DNA of 64,000 nt from JAFDVL01 sp963794955 (GTDB taxonomy: Bacteria > Acidobacteriota > Blastocatellia > RBC074): assembly GCA_963794955.1 (NCBI GenBank), contig CAWCGF010000039.1, positions 494,171 to 558,170 of the forward strand, read 5' to 3'. Under the pieces are notes generated by a model, which searched no databases, had not been told where the DNA came from, and saw only the letters and a list, made by a program, of their open reading frames with translations. This document shows, one piece after another, positions 22,892 through 32,221 of the stretch. The translations under genes and the position numbers were made by a program. The first letter of the stretch is position 1, and the number at the start of each line of letters is the position of its first letter.

Positions 22892-23506
22892 CTACGCTTT
22901 CGGCACAACTAAGCGACTTGCCGCAGCTTCCCAATCAATGTTGCTAAAGAACGCTTCGATATATTTCGGGCGTTCCGCAGGCTTATAATCACGGAAGAAT
23001 GCATGTTCCCAAACGTCCAAGACCAGAACCGGAGCAAAACCAGCAATGTTGCCTTCCTCGTGCAAAGTGATCCAGTGATTGGAAAGCCGCCCCGTGTTGG
23101 GGTCTTGATAGCAGACCGCCCAGCCCACGCCGCGCATCGCGCCAATACTGACGAAGTCTTTTTTCCAAGTATCGAAATCTCCAAAGCTGGCTTCGGCAGC
23201 AGCTTTGAAGGATGAGCCGGAAGCAGGTGCTCCCCCGCCATCCTTCTTCATATTGCCGAAGTAGTATTCGTGTAACACCATGCCATTGTATTCAAAGCCC
23301 AGGCGCCGCGTTAATTCCGCATAGCCAGGCGTTCCGGCCTGTCCGCCTTTAATCATCTCGCTGAGTTTTTCATTGAGTAGGTTCGTGTTTGTGACGTAGC
23401 CTTTGTACAGAGCAAAGTGGATTTCCAATGTTTCGTTGGAAATCCCTGTCAGATCATTTAAGTTAAAATCTTTTGCCGTGTAAGCGGCTCCAGTTAAGTT
23501 AGCCAT
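22892..23506 (-). CDS. sodB: Superoxide dismutase, Fe/Mn type
   Basis: 204 residues. The metal ligands are visible as the His of LEIHFALYKGYV, His of MVLHEYYFGN, and Asp and His of VLDVWEHAFFRDY. GGAGGAG lies about 8 bases before the ATG. It dismutates superoxide to oxygen and peroxide; no signal peptide, so cytoplasmic. The N-terminus AAYTAKDFNLNDLTGIS is a little divergent from enteric SodB but common in soil bacteria. Iron versus manganese use cannot be settled by eye. Confidence 0.95.
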   Translation of the reverse strand: MANLTGAAYTAKDFNLNDLTGISNETLEIHFALYKGYVTNTNLLNEKLSEMIKGGQAGTPGYAELTRRLGFEYNGMVLHEYYFGNMKKDGGGAPASGSSFKAAAEASFGDFDTWKKDFVSIGAMRGVGWAVCYQDPNTGRLSNHWITLHEEGNIAGFAPVLVLDVWEHAFFRDYKPAERPKYIEAFFSNIDWEAAASRLVVPKA

Positions 23507-23551
23507 TATCTTTTCTCCTCCTAAAAATTGCTGTAGGCCATTAGCCAGCAG

Positions 23552-23568
23552 CCTGATCCTGGATCAGG
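23552..23568. promoter_or_regulatory. 17-bp palindrome upstream of the superoxide dismutase gene
   Basis: CCTGATCCTGGATCAGG is an 8-bp perfect inverted repeat around one central base, 46-62 bases before the sod start codon. The size and place fit an operator or a hairpin in the 5' UTR; the cognate regulator is unknown. Confidence 0.45.
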
Positions 23569-23662
23569 AAAACAAATCGCAGTTCGTTTTGCCGCCGACT
23601 TCTTTATAGGTTTCAAGGAACTGTGCCAAATGGGAAATTTTGGGGAAGCGAAAGAATGTCAT

Positions 23663-23704
23663 TAAAACGAAAAAGCCGCAAGCCAGATGACTAGCTTGCG
23701 GCTT
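23663..23704 (-). terminator. Intrinsic terminator of the HtrA gene
   Basis: Reading the minus strand, AAGCCGCAAGC (23704-23694) pairs with GCTTGCGGCTT (23683-23673), followed by TTTCGTTTTAAT. It lies 30 bases past the HtrA stop codon. Confidence 0.9.
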
Positions 23705-23733
23705 GAATGCAAAGAGACTTTGCATAAACGATC

Positions 23734-25356
23734 TTACTCTTGCGGTGCAATCGTCACAAAACCACCCCGAGACGTGCCACCGCGTTGCTGTTGCACATAC
23801 AGAAGAGCTTTCTTGTTACCTGCCTTCTTGGCTACGGCATTGAATTCCGCCAAACTATTTACAGCCTGACGATTCACTTCGACAATGACATCGCCACGGC
23901 GCAGCGTGCCAGCGGCAGCACTATCCTCATCAACTGAAGTGACCACAACGCCCTTCATACCAGGATTCATATTCAGGCGTTGCGAAAGTTCAGGCGTAAG
24001 GTTTTCGACCTTAACGCCCGACAACACGCCTTCAGTCACAGCGGTTTCGCCTTTGTCCGAATTGCTGGTTTCATTACTGGCGACCGTATTCTGCGCTTCG
24101 GCATCTACCAGTTTTGCACTGACCTCGCGCTCAGTCCCATCACGCCATATTTTCAGCTTAACGGTAGAGCCAGGAGAAATATTAGCAACCAGATTACGAA
24201 ACTCGTTTGAGTCAACAATTTTGTGTCCTTCGAATTCAGTAATGATGTCCCCGTGCTTGAGGCCAGCCTTTTCAGCAGCCAAACCAGGCGAGACTTGTTG
24301 TACTAACACTCCACCAGCGCCTTTATAGCCAAATTGTTCCGCTAACTCAGTATCCATCTGTCCAATAACGACGCCCAGCATGCCACGCTTCACTTTTCCA
24401 CCCGCGACTAATTGTTCCATCACTCTCCGCGCCATATTGGTGGGAATAGCAAAGCCGATGCCGATGCTGCCGCCGCTCGGCGATAAGATTTGCGAAGGGA
24501 TACCAACTAATTCACCTTTCAAATTCACCAGCGCGCCGCCGGAATTACCGCGATTGATCGGAGCATCAGTTTGAATGAAATCCTCATACGACTGCCGTCC
24601 TATACCAGAGGTCGTGCTGCGACCTTTGGCACTAATAATCCCCATTGTAACCGTCTGCCCAACACCAAGCGGGTTACCAATGGCAAGAACAATATCGCCA
24701 ACCTCAGCTTGCGTCGAATCTCCAAGCGGAACGGTCGGGAGGCCAGTTGCATCAAGTTTGATAACGGCAATATCACTTGGTGCATCCGTGCCAACGACTG
24801 TAGCTTTAAAAATACGTTTGTCGGCAAGTTCGACTTCCACTTTTTCGGCCCCGTCTACAACGTGATTATTCGTCAAAATATAACCGTCTTGCGTAATAAT
24901 AACGCCTGACCCCGTACCGTTAGGTACCAATTGTCCTTTCTTCTCTTTCCCTTTCGGCGCATTTGGAGCCGGGGATGGAACGCGCCGGCGCGGTTGCGGG
25001 ATGCTATCCTCATCATCCGGGAAGAGGTCTTCAAATGGGTTATTAAAGAACGGATTTTGCTGTGTCTGAGGACGGCTTTGCGTCCGAATTACCACGACAG
25101 CGGGCGTCACCGCTTTAGCAACGGCAGAAAACCCAGTGGTCAGGGTAATAGCTTGATTAACGCGCGGTTGGTTTTCAGGCAAAACCAGCGGAGCGTTATT
25201 ACCGGAACCTTTAAAGGGAGACCACCCTTTGACAGTGAGAGCGGAACCGACCATCGCTCCGATTAATAAAACGACGATACTAAAAACTCCGATGCGCAAC
25301 CAGTGGCGTCCGGTTGAGCGATTTTCTGAGTAATCAGGACTAATGACGCTATCCAT
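23734..25356 (-). CDS. degQ: HtrA/Do-like periplasmic serine protease
   Basis: 540 residues. One N-terminal membrane anchor (WLRIGVFSIVVLLIGAMVGSAL) is followed by a Pro-rich linker (residues about 100-140) and the trypsin-like domain. Its catalytic His is in LTNNHVVDGA, Asp in APSDIAVIKLD and Ser in PINRGNSGGALV. Two PDZ domains follow (KRGMLGVVIGQMD..; VENLTPELSQRLNMNPGMKGVVVTSVDEDSAA..). It degrades or refolds damaged envelope proteins. The gene is monocistronic, with its own terminator. Confidence 0.95.
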   Translation of the reverse strand: MDSVISPDYSENRSTGRHWLRIGVFSIVVLLIGAMVGSALTVKGWSPFKGSGNNAPLVLPENQPRVNQAITLTTGFSAVAKAVTPAVVVIRTQSRPQTQQNPFFNNPFEDLFPDDEDSIPQPRRRVPSPAPNAPKGKEKKGQLVPNGTGSGVIITQDGYILTNNHVVDGAEKVEVELADKRIFKATVVGTDAPSDIAVIKLDATGLPTVPLGDSTQAEVGDIVLAIGNPLGVGQTVTMGIISAKGRSTTSGIGRQSYEDFIQTDAPINRGNSGGALVNLKGELVGIPSQILSPSGGSIGIGFAIPTNMARRVMEQLVAGGKVKRGMLGVVIGQMDTELAEQFGYKGAGGVLVQQVSPGLAAEKAGLKHGDIITEFEGHKIVDSNEFRNLVANISPGSTVKLKIWRDGTEREVSAKLVDAEAQNTVASNETSNSDKGETAVTEGVLSGVKVENLTPELSQRLNMNPGMKGVVVTSVDEDSAAAGTLRRGDVIVEVNRQAVNSLAEFNAVAKKAGNKKALLYVQQQRGGTSRGGFVTIAPQE

Positions 25357-26051
25357 ATTTTTCTCCTCTAGCTTACTTTCTGATCGCTATTTGTTCTTCA
25401 GGCAATTGGCACGGCGGTCAGAATTTATTGTGATGAAGAATTGGGATTCTAGCACATCCGCCATACCTCTGATCAAGAAACTCTTGGCAGTTTCCGTTGC
25501 GACGCGCGCTCAGATGAACGGTAAGGCGTGCAGGTTGTTTCAGAAAATCGGCGAAAGCGAAAAAGCAATGTTATGGCTCAGTCATAGCTTCGTAGCAAAG
25601 TCGCAGTAAATCTATTGTTGGCAGGTCACCGCCAAACCGAGATTATTGAGCGGAAGAACCTTTATGTAAGAAGTAAGGAGTGGTTAGAAAATGAGCTTGA
25701 CGTATCTGGGTTGCTTCAATAGAATGGCGCCGAGTAACGATAAAGAAAGTTGTCTATCCCTCACATCCCTCACCGGCTCAACATTGCTGTTGATTCCGTT
25801 TATTGTTGCTTGCTGTCTTAATAAAATTAGGTGCGTGTCCATTCTTCACACTGTGTCCTAGACAACGCATCTTCCGCCAATAATTAAATTTTCTTTCGCC
25901 TCTCATAGGCGAAAGTGGGTACGTTGCCCATCGGGAACACTGGCATAGAAAGAAATCTCCCGATTTGTGAACAACTCATCCCATTAGCAATATTCATTCT
26001 GTAAGTGTGCGGGCGTTGTCCCGTGTTACTCAGGAAAAAGGAGTTCTATTT
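25357..26051. other. Long intergenic region with structured leader of the giant secreted protein
   Basis: About 700 bases with no recognisable gene; the open frame ending at 25609 resembles nothing. Its right part, probably the 5' UTR of the 1519-residue protein, has three successive stems: TTTCGCC/GGCGAAA (25894-25914), TGGG/CCCA (25916-25930) and ATCGGGA/TCCCGAT (25930-25964). No known riboswitch class is matched. The gap also separates the minus-strand protease gene from the plus-strand block. Confidence 0.4.
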
Positions 26052-29000
26052 ATGTCTAGTCGCGGACTTTTGGTTAAGTTGGGGCGCCATTCATTACGCT
26101 CGACAACTGTTATAATACTGGCCTCAGTACTGCTTGTAATGGCAGGGGCTGCGGGCCTACGAAAAGTAATCGCCTCGCGTGCTGCCAGCATGCCGAGCAC
26201 AAGTATTACGGCTGCTACTCCACGCAACACCGGCGCATCTTTAACAACTGTAGCTCCCGCGAGTGGGCAAAAAGTTCTCGGTGTCTTTGAAGGGAAATTC
26301 GATGCCAAGACACGCACCGTCTCCCTCTTGAAGCCTGTTAATGGCGATATTAAGTCGTCCTATAAAGCATTTGGGCGTAGCGATCCAAACACCGCGTTGC
26401 CCGAAGGGTCGCTGACACGCGCCTTTATGCGCTCGTGTGCCAATCCCAGCGGCAGCGTCCCTTGTCAATCTTCGGCACCGGCCAACACGATTTCGGGTGA
26501 ACATAAAATCACCAATACAGGCGCGCTTAAATTTTATAACACGCGTCTGATCTTTACCGACTTCCTGAATGCCCGTGGCGGCATCCCTGTCACGGCCAAT
26601 GTCTATTTTAATGACGGGCAAGTTCCAGCCAATGGCAAACTCGGCGTCTCACGCGACTATGGCGATATTGATTCCGGTGCCTCACAAACTAAAGTGTGGT
26701 CATTTTCTTTTCCTTCCGGCTCCATTCAAAGCTTTTATTTCCGCTTTGTACTCTATGGTGACGTGGGAGTCGCGGCCGAAAGCGTGGAGCCTGCTGCAGT
26801 GCAAAATGATGCGAATCGCACGATTACGGTCAACGGGCAAGGCTTCAGTAGCCCGACGGTCACGCTCTTAAATTCAAGCGGCACCACCGTGGCAACACTG
26901 TCCTCCAATGTTGTCTCAGCTTCTGTTCTTACGGCGGTTGTACCAACTGGAACAGCAGCAAGCATTTACAGCGTGCGGGTGACTAATTCGGGTGGCACCG
27001 CAGGCGGCGTAGGGTCAAGCACCTTGATTGGCAAATTGAATGTAACTGGTGTGCCGGATGGCGGACATACTGGTGCACCAACCAGCTTGGGGGATACTGG
27101 TCCTTACCGCATCACCAGTAACACTACGATTTCGGGTACAGTATTGCCCGGCACAGTGGTTTATGTTGATAACGGTGTGACCTTACAAGTTGGCACCAGT
27201 GGTCTGAATGCCAATGGGGGTATTCCTGGCGTAACAGCGACCGCTCCAGCGCAAATCGTCTTTACGCGCACTCCCGGAGCTACGTCTTGGGGTGGGTTTG
27301 ATGCTACGGCTGCCGCCACGTCAGAAGTGGGCTTCAGAAATTGCGTGGTCGAATATGGCGGCGCTGGCGGTGGAGCACAAATCAATATTAGTGGTTCGGG
27401 CAGAACGTTGCGCTTTACTGACAGTGTTTCACGCCGCAGTGCCGGCGCAGGTCTCAAAGCAACCGGAAGTAGTGATCGCTTTACGGGCTTCACCCGCTCC
27501 CGCATTGAAAACAATGCAGGCGTGGCCATTCTGTTGAGTGCCAATGCAGCATTGGGGACAGGCGCGACTGGCGCGGGCATGGGAGACCTTGACGCAAGCA
27601 ATTCTCATACGCAAATTCCCGATCAAAGCTATTACTTTTCTCTGGCCAACGTTATTCGCAATAACGGAACTGATGCGGTGCAGATTGACTCCGCAGCAAA
27701 CGACTTTACGCGGTCTGGCGTACTAGTGGGACAAGGCGACCTCCCGATTCAGATTCGTGGCTCTAATGCCAATCCTTCAGTTGTAGGAAATTCAAACGCT
27801 TCGCCCGGCGCAGAGTTATTTATCAACCCGAATGCCATTATCCAGCTTGATGCTGGCATGGACTTGAAAGCGGGAGATGGTACCCTTTTCGGTAGTATTG
27901 GAGCCAATGGTTATGCGGGCTACAGCCATTCTCCCAGCGCCGACACTGCTATTTCGCAGCGGGTCATTTTCGACAAAATACCTGGTCTTGGAAATTTTGG
28001 TGCCCTCCTCTTCTCTACGACTTCTGGCGGTAGCTCAATCCTTAATTTCGTGACTGTGCGTAATGGCGGCACGACGTCTGCGGGCACAGCCCAAGTAATA
28101 GTTGAGGATATTACCTATCCCTTCAGCTTTACGAATTCCGAGAGCAATAGTAGTTCTTCTTATGGCTTGCAATTCCGTAGCAATAACACGGTCACAAGAA
28201 CAGGAACTAACTACAGCAGCAATACCACAGGCACAGAAAATATTATTTCCGCATCTGTAACCATCGCGACGCTGGCGGGTGGATTATATGGTGATGGCAA
28301 TCAAGCTAACCTGGCACCTTTGGTTAAATCCGTAGGGATTGCTGTTGATCCAGATCGAGGCGTTTATATCGCGGACGAAGAACGGCTGGGCGGGGTGAAT
28401 ATTCGCTTTGCTAATACAACCAACACCACGCAAAAGATCGCGGGCATAGACGTCCCGGCCAAATCCATCAAACGTATTACTTCTGGTGTCCTGTTGGGAT
28501 TCGAGAATGCTAACGATGTTCCGATGGATCAAATTGATCTTTTGACCATCAAGAATATCGCACTTAGCCCAGACAAGAATGTCTTGTATTTCCTCAGCGT
28601 TGCGGCCGGCTTCCGGTTGGTGCGTGGTATTAACGTGACGCCAGGGGCAGCCACCGATTCCAGTCCCGTGACGATTGGAGCCAACTCAACCAGAGTGGGG
28701 CGTGCGGGAACAGTTTATGATGATCCTTTTGTTCCAAGTAATCTATTATCTGACGATCTTCAAGGGTTTGCGGTGAATCCTGTCTCGGGAGTCATCTACC
28801 TTTCAGATACCACTAAAGAGCAAGTCTTTCAACTTACCCCAAGTGGCACACTCAGCGTGTTTGCAGGCGTTGGGCGCAGTGCAAGACCCTCGCCGATCAC
28901 CAATTGGCAAGCATTCCCTTACCCCGCTTCCGGCTCAAATCCTAACGCAACGGATATTTTCCTGGCCAATCCCGAAACGATTGCCGTTAGCGATGACGGA

Positions 29001-30611
29001 AGCACGGTGTACATTAGTGATAGCCAGTATGGTCGCGTCATTCGCGTGCAAGCAGGCATCGCTAAACTGGTGACCCAACTCGGCACTTTCACAAGCGGAT
29101 TATATGACTTCTCCGCTAATCCTATGCCCGCTGGCTTGACCTTGCAGAATGGGTCACTATTCATTGCCAATATTGGCGCTAATTCAATTGTGCGCATAGA
29201 TAATCCAAGCACGGTCAGCGCGCAAGCATCTCCCGCTGGAGCCTCCTCCATCAACGTTCCGCCCGTGAATGCGGTAGCAGGTACCCCCGGAACGGCCTGT
29301 GATTTCACCTCTACCGCGTGTGGCGACGGCGGGGCGATCAGTTCCCTGGCCTTCGATTTCCACATTATGTCCTCAAACCTTAAGAGCGACATGAATGGAA
29401 TATATGTGAACGATCAGGCAGGCAATTTCCGTGGCCGTATCAGATATTTGAACTTGAGCGGCGGCACAGTAACCCAGGGAGCCGTCAATGTTACAGCCGG
29501 AACAGGGACGACCATCATCGGCTCAGGCCTGCCCGAACCCTATGATGGCGGTCTGGCCATCAGCGCTACGCTGAATTCTCCCGTTGGTACAGCAAGTGAC
29601 GCAAATGGAAATGTCTTCATTGCTGAATCCAATATCAGTGGCAATAGCTCTTTGCGCTTTGTCAATCTTGGTGCTTCTTCGGTCACAATACTTGGACGCA
29701 CTGTAGGCGTGGGGGAAATTATCAGGATTAATAATAATGCGTCGGATAGCACGACCGCAGAAAGTACAACTCCCAGCACAGCGTATTTCTATGCGCTACA
29801 AGGGTTGAAGTACACCTCTGAGGGTCTCTACATCGTGGATTCCAATGGGGTCTCTGTCCCAGCGGCGCAAGGCTTACGGACAAGTCGGCTGCGGTTCCTC
29901 AATCTGAGCAATTCTTCTGTCAGCTTCTATGGTGGGGCCATCACCGTAGCGCCTGGCGAGATCAAGACCATTGCTGGCGGCAGCACTGATCCGGGAAGTC
30001 TTGGGGACGGCAATATTGCTACCAATGCGAAACTGCTCGGAACTACTGACGTCGAAGTGGATCCCACCACCAAAGACATCTATCTATCGGAGTCTTACAA
30101 TGGTCGGGTCCGTAAGATTCTGCGCAGCACAGGCATTATTTCTACCTTGGGGGGGCTGAGCAGCCCCAATCAATACACGGGGCTGGCCTTCGACAGCAGC
30201 AGAAGACTGTTAGTTTCTGTCTACAATACTAATCAGGTATTGCGAGAAACGGCAGCCGGTAGCGGAAGCTTTGCGGCGGTTGCCAGTTCCATCTCCATCA
30301 ACAAACCACGTGATATTGCGGTGGATGCCTCCGACAATCTTTACGTGATGAATGCTGGAACCCAGAAAATCATCAAGGTTCCGCTCTCCGGTGCAGCAGC
30401 AGCCACCTTTGTCGGAACCGGCACAGGCGGTTTTGGCGGAGATGGGGGAGCCCCGACCAGTGCGCAGATTGATATTGAGGCTGACCATATTGATATTGAT
30501 GCCTCGCAAGCCACTGGGAATCTCATTCAAACAGTCAATATTACCGTGGGCCCAAGCGGAGAGATCATTTTTGCGGATAACAAAAATAATCGCATTCGCC
30601 GTGTAAGATAA
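26052..30611 (+). CDS. Giant secreted protein with IPT-like domain and NHL-type propeller repeats
   Basis: 1519 residues from ATG 26052, which has AAGGAG upstream and gives a normal signal region (STTVIILASVLLVMAGAAGL). About residues 235-330 form an IPT/TIG-like domain (ITVNGQGFSSPTVTLLNSSG..YSVRVTNSGG). A beta-helix-like region with VVYVDNGVTLQVG follows. From about residue 750 repeated NHL/SMP-30-like units appear (GIAVDPDRGVYIADEE, TIAVSDDGSTVYISDSQYGRVIRV, DVEVDPTTKDIYLSESYNGRVRKI). It ends EIIFADNKNNRIRRVR. Likely surface-bound or released. A terminator follows, so the next genes may have another promoter. Confidence 0.85.
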   Translation: MSSRGLLVKLGRHSLRSTTVIILASVLLVMAGAAGLRKVIASRAASMPSTSITAATPRNTGASLTTVAPASGQKVLGVFEGKFDAKTRTVSLLKPVNGDIKSSYKAFGRSDPNTALPEGSLTRAFMRSCANPSGSVPCQSSAPANTISGEHKITNTGALKFYNTRLIFTDFLNARGGIPVTANVYFNDGQVPANGKLGVSRDYGDIDSGASQTKVWSFSFPSGSIQSFYFRFVLYGDVGVAAESVEPAAVQNDANRTITVNGQGFSSPTVTLLNSSGTTVATLSSNVVSASVLTAVVPTGTAASIYSVRVTNSGGTAGGVGSSTLIGKLNVTGVPDGGHTGAPTSLGDTGPYRITSNTTISGTVLPGTVVYVDNGVTLQVGTSGLNANGGIPGVTATAPAQIVFTRTPGATSWGGFDATAAATSEVGFRNCVVEYGGAGGGAQINISGSGRTLRFTDSVSRRSAGAGLKATGSSDRFTGFTRSRIENNAGVAILLSANAALGTGATGAGMGDLDASNSHTQIPDQSYYFSLANVIRNNGTDAVQIDSAANDFTRSGVLVGQGDLPIQIRGSNANPSVVGNSNASPGAELFINPNAIIQLDAGMDLKAGDGTLFGSIGANGYAGYSHSPSADTAISQRVIFDKIPGLGNFGALLFSTTSGGSSILNFVTVRNGGTTSAGTAQVIVEDITYPFSFTNSESNSSSSYGLQFRSNNTVTRTGTNYSSNTTGTENIISASVTIATLAGGLYGDGNQANLAPLVKSVGIAVDPDRGVYIADEERLGGVNIRFANTTNTTQKIAGIDVPAKSIKRITSGVLLGFENANDVPMDQIDLLTIKNIALSPDKNVLYFLSVAAGFRLVRGINVTPGAATDSSPVTIGANSTRVGRAGTVYDDPFVPSNLLSDDLQGFAVNPVSGVIYLSDTTKEQVFQLTPSGTLSVFAGVGRSARPSPITNWQAFPYPASGSNPNATDIFLANPETIAVSDDGSTVYISDSQYGRVIRVQAGIAKLVTQLGTFTSGLYDFSANPMPAGLTLQNGSLFIANIGANSIVRIDNPSTVSAQASPAGASSINVPPVNAVAGTPGTACDFTSTACGDGGAISSLAFDFHIMSSNLKSDMNGIYVNDQAGNFRGRIRYLNLSGGTVTQGAVNVTAGTGTTIIGSGLPEPYDGGLAISATLNSPVGTASDANGNVFIAESNISGNSSLRFVNLGASSVTILGRTVGVGEIIRINNNASDSTTAESTTPSTAYFYALQGLKYTSEGLYIVDSNGVSVPAAQGLRTSRLRFLNLSNSSVSFYGGAITVAPGEIKTIAGGSTDPGSLGDGNIATNAKLLGTTDVEVDPTTKDIYLSESYNGRVRKILRSTGIISTLGGLSSPNQYTGLAFDSSRRLLVSVYNTNQVLRETAAGSGSFAAVASSISINKPRDIAVDASDNLYVMNAGTQKIIKVPLSGAAAATFVGTGTGGFGGDGGAPTSAQIDIEADHIDIDASQATGNLIQTVNITVGPSGEIIFADNKNNRIRRVR

Positions 30612-30623
30612 TTGCCACACAAA

Positions 30624-30650
30624 GGGGCTGAAATATCATTCAGCCCCTCT
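30624..30650 (+). terminator. Intrinsic terminator after the giant secreted protein
   Basis: GGGGCTGAA (30624-30632) pairs with TTCAGCCCC (30639-30647), followed by TCTTACT. The U tract is short, so read-through into the next gene is possible. Confidence 0.7.
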
Positions 30651-30681
30651 TACTGATTCATAAACCAAGGGAAAGGTCCTT

Positions 30682-31674
30682 ATGAAAGTTTATTCAACAT
30701 ACACATACACACTCAAATCATTGGTTGCCGCTTTCTTATTTGGATTGTGCTGCAACTGTTTTGCATTTGCGCAAGACCGCGCCACCAGTAACTCTGATTC
30801 TGATTACGTGATCTTTGTTTCCAATCGTACGGGAACGACCGAACTGTTTTTGCTTGACCTTAACAATCGGCAGATCAGCCAATTAACTGATACCGGACGC
30901 GGTAAGATCACGCCTGCCACCGCAGCGAATGCTCGCCTTGCTACTTATGCCTCGCGTGAAGGTAGCTCGTATGAGCTATTTACAGCACAATTAAGTTTCA
31001 CCTGGCGCACACGCCGCCCGGTGTTTGCCGCCGTCAATCGTTTGACGGTTGACACAGTTGATGAAACTAATCCGACTCTGACTGCAGATGGTTCGCTGAT
31101 GGCGTTTTCTTCCAATGGCAAAATCGAATTAATGAAAGCTAATGGGCAGGAACGGCGCGAGTTAGTCACGGTTGATGAGTTTTCCAATGTAGCTCCTGCG
31201 ATCTCACCAGATGGCAAATTTGTGGCCTTCATGTCAAATCGCAGCGGAGAAAGCGAAATCTGGTTAGTCAATACAGCCACAAGAGAAAAACGGCAATTGA
31301 CGAAAAATGCAGGCCTGTTGGGGGGCATTAGCTGGTCGGCCAATTCACAGAGAATTGTCTTTACAACCGCTGCAACTACCAGTAAACTCACGGGCATTGC
31401 GATGGCAGAGGTGGCTACTGGAGAGTTCCGGCTGTTGACCGAAGCGGGCGATGGTGAGGCGGTATTATCACCGGAAGGATCGCGCATCGTATTCACGTCT
31501 ATTCGCAGTGGTGACCCAGAGCTTTACTTACTAAATCTGAGTACCAACGCGGTGCAACGATTGACAAATAATCCCGGCCCCGATGGTTCTGCTGCATTTA
31601 TCTCGGCACCGACTGATTCAGTCCGCCGCACTCCGCCAAGCCGCCAGGTGACACTGGGCGGGAGAGATCAATAA
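30682..31674 (+). CDS. TolB-like (PD40) beta-propeller, exported
   Basis: 330 residues. Signal peptide (SLVAAFLFGLCCNCFAFA), then at least five WD40-like/PD40 units such as YVIFVSNRTGTTELFLLDLNNRQISQLT, AISPDGKFVAFMSNRSGESEIWLVNTATREKRQLT and VLSPEGSRIVFTSIRSGDPELYLLNLSTNAVQRLT. The fold is that of the TolB propeller, but the N-terminal TolB domain is missing. It sits between the giant NHL protein and the PqqD-like gene on the same strand; the PqqD gene begins 18 bases after its stop, suggesting co-transcription. Confidence 0.88.
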   Translation: MKVYSTYTYTLKSLVAAFLFGLCCNCFAFAQDRATSNSDSDYVIFVSNRTGTTELFLLDLNNRQISQLTDTGRGKITPATAANARLATYASREGSSYELFTAQLSFTWRTRRPVFAAVNRLTVDTVDETNPTLTADGSLMAFSSNGKIELMKANGQERRELVTVDEFSNVAPAISPDGKFVAFMSNRSGESEIWLVNTATREKRQLTKNAGLLGGISWSANSQRIVFTTAATTSKLTGIAMAEVATGEFRLLTEAGDGEAVLSPEGSRIVFTSIRSGDPELYLLNLSTNAVQRLTNNPGPDGSAAFISAPTDSVRRTPPSRQVTLGGRDQ

Positions 31675-31692
31675 AAGATATTGGAAATCCAC

Positions 31693-32139
31693 ATGACAAC
31701 CGGTAAAGAAAGATACGTGACAAAGGAACAGGCTTCATTTACGGAGTTGATAGACCATCAGGAGTCCATTCTTTTGGACTTGGAAAGTCTCCATTATCAC
31801 TCCTTAAATGCCGCTGCTACATTGTTATGGAAGCATCTGCGATCTGGCAGCGCGACATCTGTTGAGGAACTAAGTGACAAGCTGGCAGTAGCCTTCGGTT
31901 TGCCACCTAAAACTGCTGTACTTGATACCCAACAATTCATCCAGGAATTGCTACAAAATCATCTTGTGGCTTTCACCGAAGAGAAAGCTTTTGGTAAACC
32001 GTTATTTGCGATGCCAACGAGAGATGAGTTACCTGGTTATGAGCCGCCTGCCATAAAAACTGCCAATGCCGTAGTTGAAATGAATCTGGCAGCGGGGTCT
32101 TCATCGGGTGCGACGGGTGCCTTGGGCGGTGGATCGTAA
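31693..32139 (+). CDS. PqqD-family (RRE) protein with C-terminal Gly/Ser tail
   Basis: 148 residues from ATG 31693. The first 90 match the PqqD/RRE fold: SILLDLESLHYHSLNAAATLLWKHLRSG..SVEELSDKLAVAFGLP..DTQQFIQELLQNHLVAF. PqqD proteins bind the leader of a ribosomal peptide for its modifying enzymes. Unusually, about 50 residues follow the domain and end in AAGSSSGATGALGGGS. An HprK-like kinase gene lies next. HprK homologues in lasso-peptide clusters phosphorylate a C-terminal Ser, so the tail could be a fused substrate. That is inference. No separate precursor ORF was found. Confidence 0.8.
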   Translation: MTTGKERYVTKEQASFTELIDHQESILLDLESLHYHSLNAAATLLWKHLRSGSATSVEELSDKLAVAFGLPPKTAVLDTQQFIQELLQNHLVAFTEEKAFGKPLFAMPTRDELPGYEPPAIKTANAVVEMNLAAGSSSGATGALGGGS

Positions 32140-32221
32140 AACTAACTTTCCGTTTTGACTAATCTTTAGGCATCGTTGATGAGTACTTCATTGGCGATGC
32201 CTGATCTTCTTTATAACCAAC

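Noticed and set aside
25343..25609. 88-codon plus-strand frame upstream of the giant protein
   Set aside because: It starts inside the antisense of the HtrA gene, and its internal ATG (25433) gives a peptide without recognisable features; no ribosome site seen.
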